A stretch of DNA of 64,000 nt, taken from contig JAPFFF010000001.1 of the NCBI GenBank assembly GCA_039105265.1, positions 3,224,001 through 3,288,000 on the forward strand, in the 5' to 3' direction. This stretch comes from Tritrichomonas musculus (lineage: Eukaryota; Parabasalia; Tritrichomonadida; Tritrichomonadidae). Positions 63,321 to 64,000 of this stretch are shown here, piece by piece. The translations under genes were made by a program, and so were the position numbers. Below the pieces are notes generated by a model. It did no database searches. It was not told the DNA's origin and saw only the letters and a program-made list of their open reading frames with translations. Numbering within the stretch: position 1 is the first letter of the stretch; each line of letters begins with the position of its first letter.

Positions 63321-64000
63321 CTTCTCAAAATATACAATATATGATAAATATCTTTTTCTAAAAAATCTGCGCCAAATTTTTGAAAAAAAGTGGATTTATA
63401 ATTTTAAATATGTCATTTAAATATCATATTAAAAAATTGTTCAAATCGTATAGAGAATTATAAAATTATGGACAGTTTTTCAGTATTAATTATGAAAACT
63501 AATTGAAAATGCAAACTTTTTCAATAGTTTTTTTAATTGCTATATTTATTATAAAAATATCTCAAAATTTATCAGAAAAAAAATTTTCTTATTGATATTT
63601 TATATATATTTGTGGTATATATTGTTTGTGTATGATATTCTTTTTAAATAAACGAATGATTTGGTTTTATCTTTTCAATTTTGAATGGTTTACATTTATG
63701 CTTGTAGTGCTCTAAAAATTTATTAAGGCGGCAGTCTCCTATTTTTTCGTAAACCATTCAATATTGATAAAACTCATAGAATTGAAGTTTCAATGATAAT
63801 ATACTATGAAAAAGTTAAATGACCTTGATATTTGTCCTTAACGATCAAAATAAAAAAAAAGGTTTTTTTCTTTTCTTTGTTTCTATGGTAAAAAATTGCA
63901 ATTTTTTAAAAATAAGATTATAAAAAATATCTACATAATTAACCCATTTTATTGAAATATTAATTAAATTAAAATACCCGTTCCGCACTTTAATTCGAAT
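63321..64000. other. AT-rich end of window with a short inverted repeat
   Basis: Holds an imperfect inverted repeat, TTTTATC plus TTGAATGGTTTAC near 63664-63693, against its complement at about 63742-63768. No gene seen. Confidence 0.5.

Overview
The window is eukaryotic, very AT-rich, and looks like a parabasalid (trichomonad) genome, most likely Tritrichomonas or a close relative. I infer this from gene families rather than a marker gene: protein kinases fused to Sel1 repeats, ankyrin and BspA-type leucine-rich proteins that share a DUF3447-type N-terminal region, a Cys-rich type I surface protein, initiator-like TCACTTTT or TCACTACC sites about 25 nt upstream of start codons, and a Polinton/Maverick. 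I see no introns in the protein genes.

Layout. 1-1108: 3' part of a Sel1-repeat gene. 1385-6313 (minus): a DUF3447-ankyrin gene whose ankyrin tail is broken into single repeats separated by 25-bp minisatellite arrays. 8547-9119 (minus): a Rab-like GTPase. 9698-21270: two inverted, apparently identical copies (4334 bp without a later insertion) of an undescribed-looking DNA transposon. Its 1005-residue protein joins a DUF3447-ankyrin N-terminus to a P-superfamily-like transposase core. The left copy carries an 845-bp palindromic MITE with a TA duplication; the right copy is the empty site. 21797-22476: a MITE with a 9-bp target duplication. 22802-26262: gene graveyard, with a Polinton fibre fragment, a Cys-rich surface pseudogene, an unrecognised fragment and a Sel1 pseudogene. 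26441-29229 (minus): a DUF3447 plus BspA-type LRR gene split by one frameshift. 29443-29580 (minus): a tRNA-like gene with an unusual 64-nt insertion in its anticodon loop. 30060-30990: an unrecognised pseudogene holding a hAT-like MITE. 30991-32415: a Cys-rich membrane protein. 33178-36666 (minus): a protein kinase with 21 near-identical 108-bp Sel1 repeats.

36767-59285 is a transposon nest: two nested TA-flanked MITEs, a 19.4-kb Polinton (38000-57426) that looks whole, and a 1.7-kb element carrying an Asp-rich repeat ORF. The Polinton has about 0.9-kb terminal inverted repeats, a 5-bp target duplication, a packaging ATPase, a major capsid protein, two pVI-like amphipathic proteins, a long fibre-like protein, an integrase, a protein-primed DNA polymerase B with an embedded HNH motif, and several small genes. 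61210-62265 (minus) is another kinase-Sel1 pseudogene.

The most novel-looking system is the DUF3447-ankyrin/P-like transposase element. The same N-terminal module appears in this window on an ankyrin protein, on a leucine-rich protein and on a transposase, which suggests either capture of a host sensor or targeting module by a transposon or spread of the module by transposons. All family calls come from reading motifs by eye; no database search was run.
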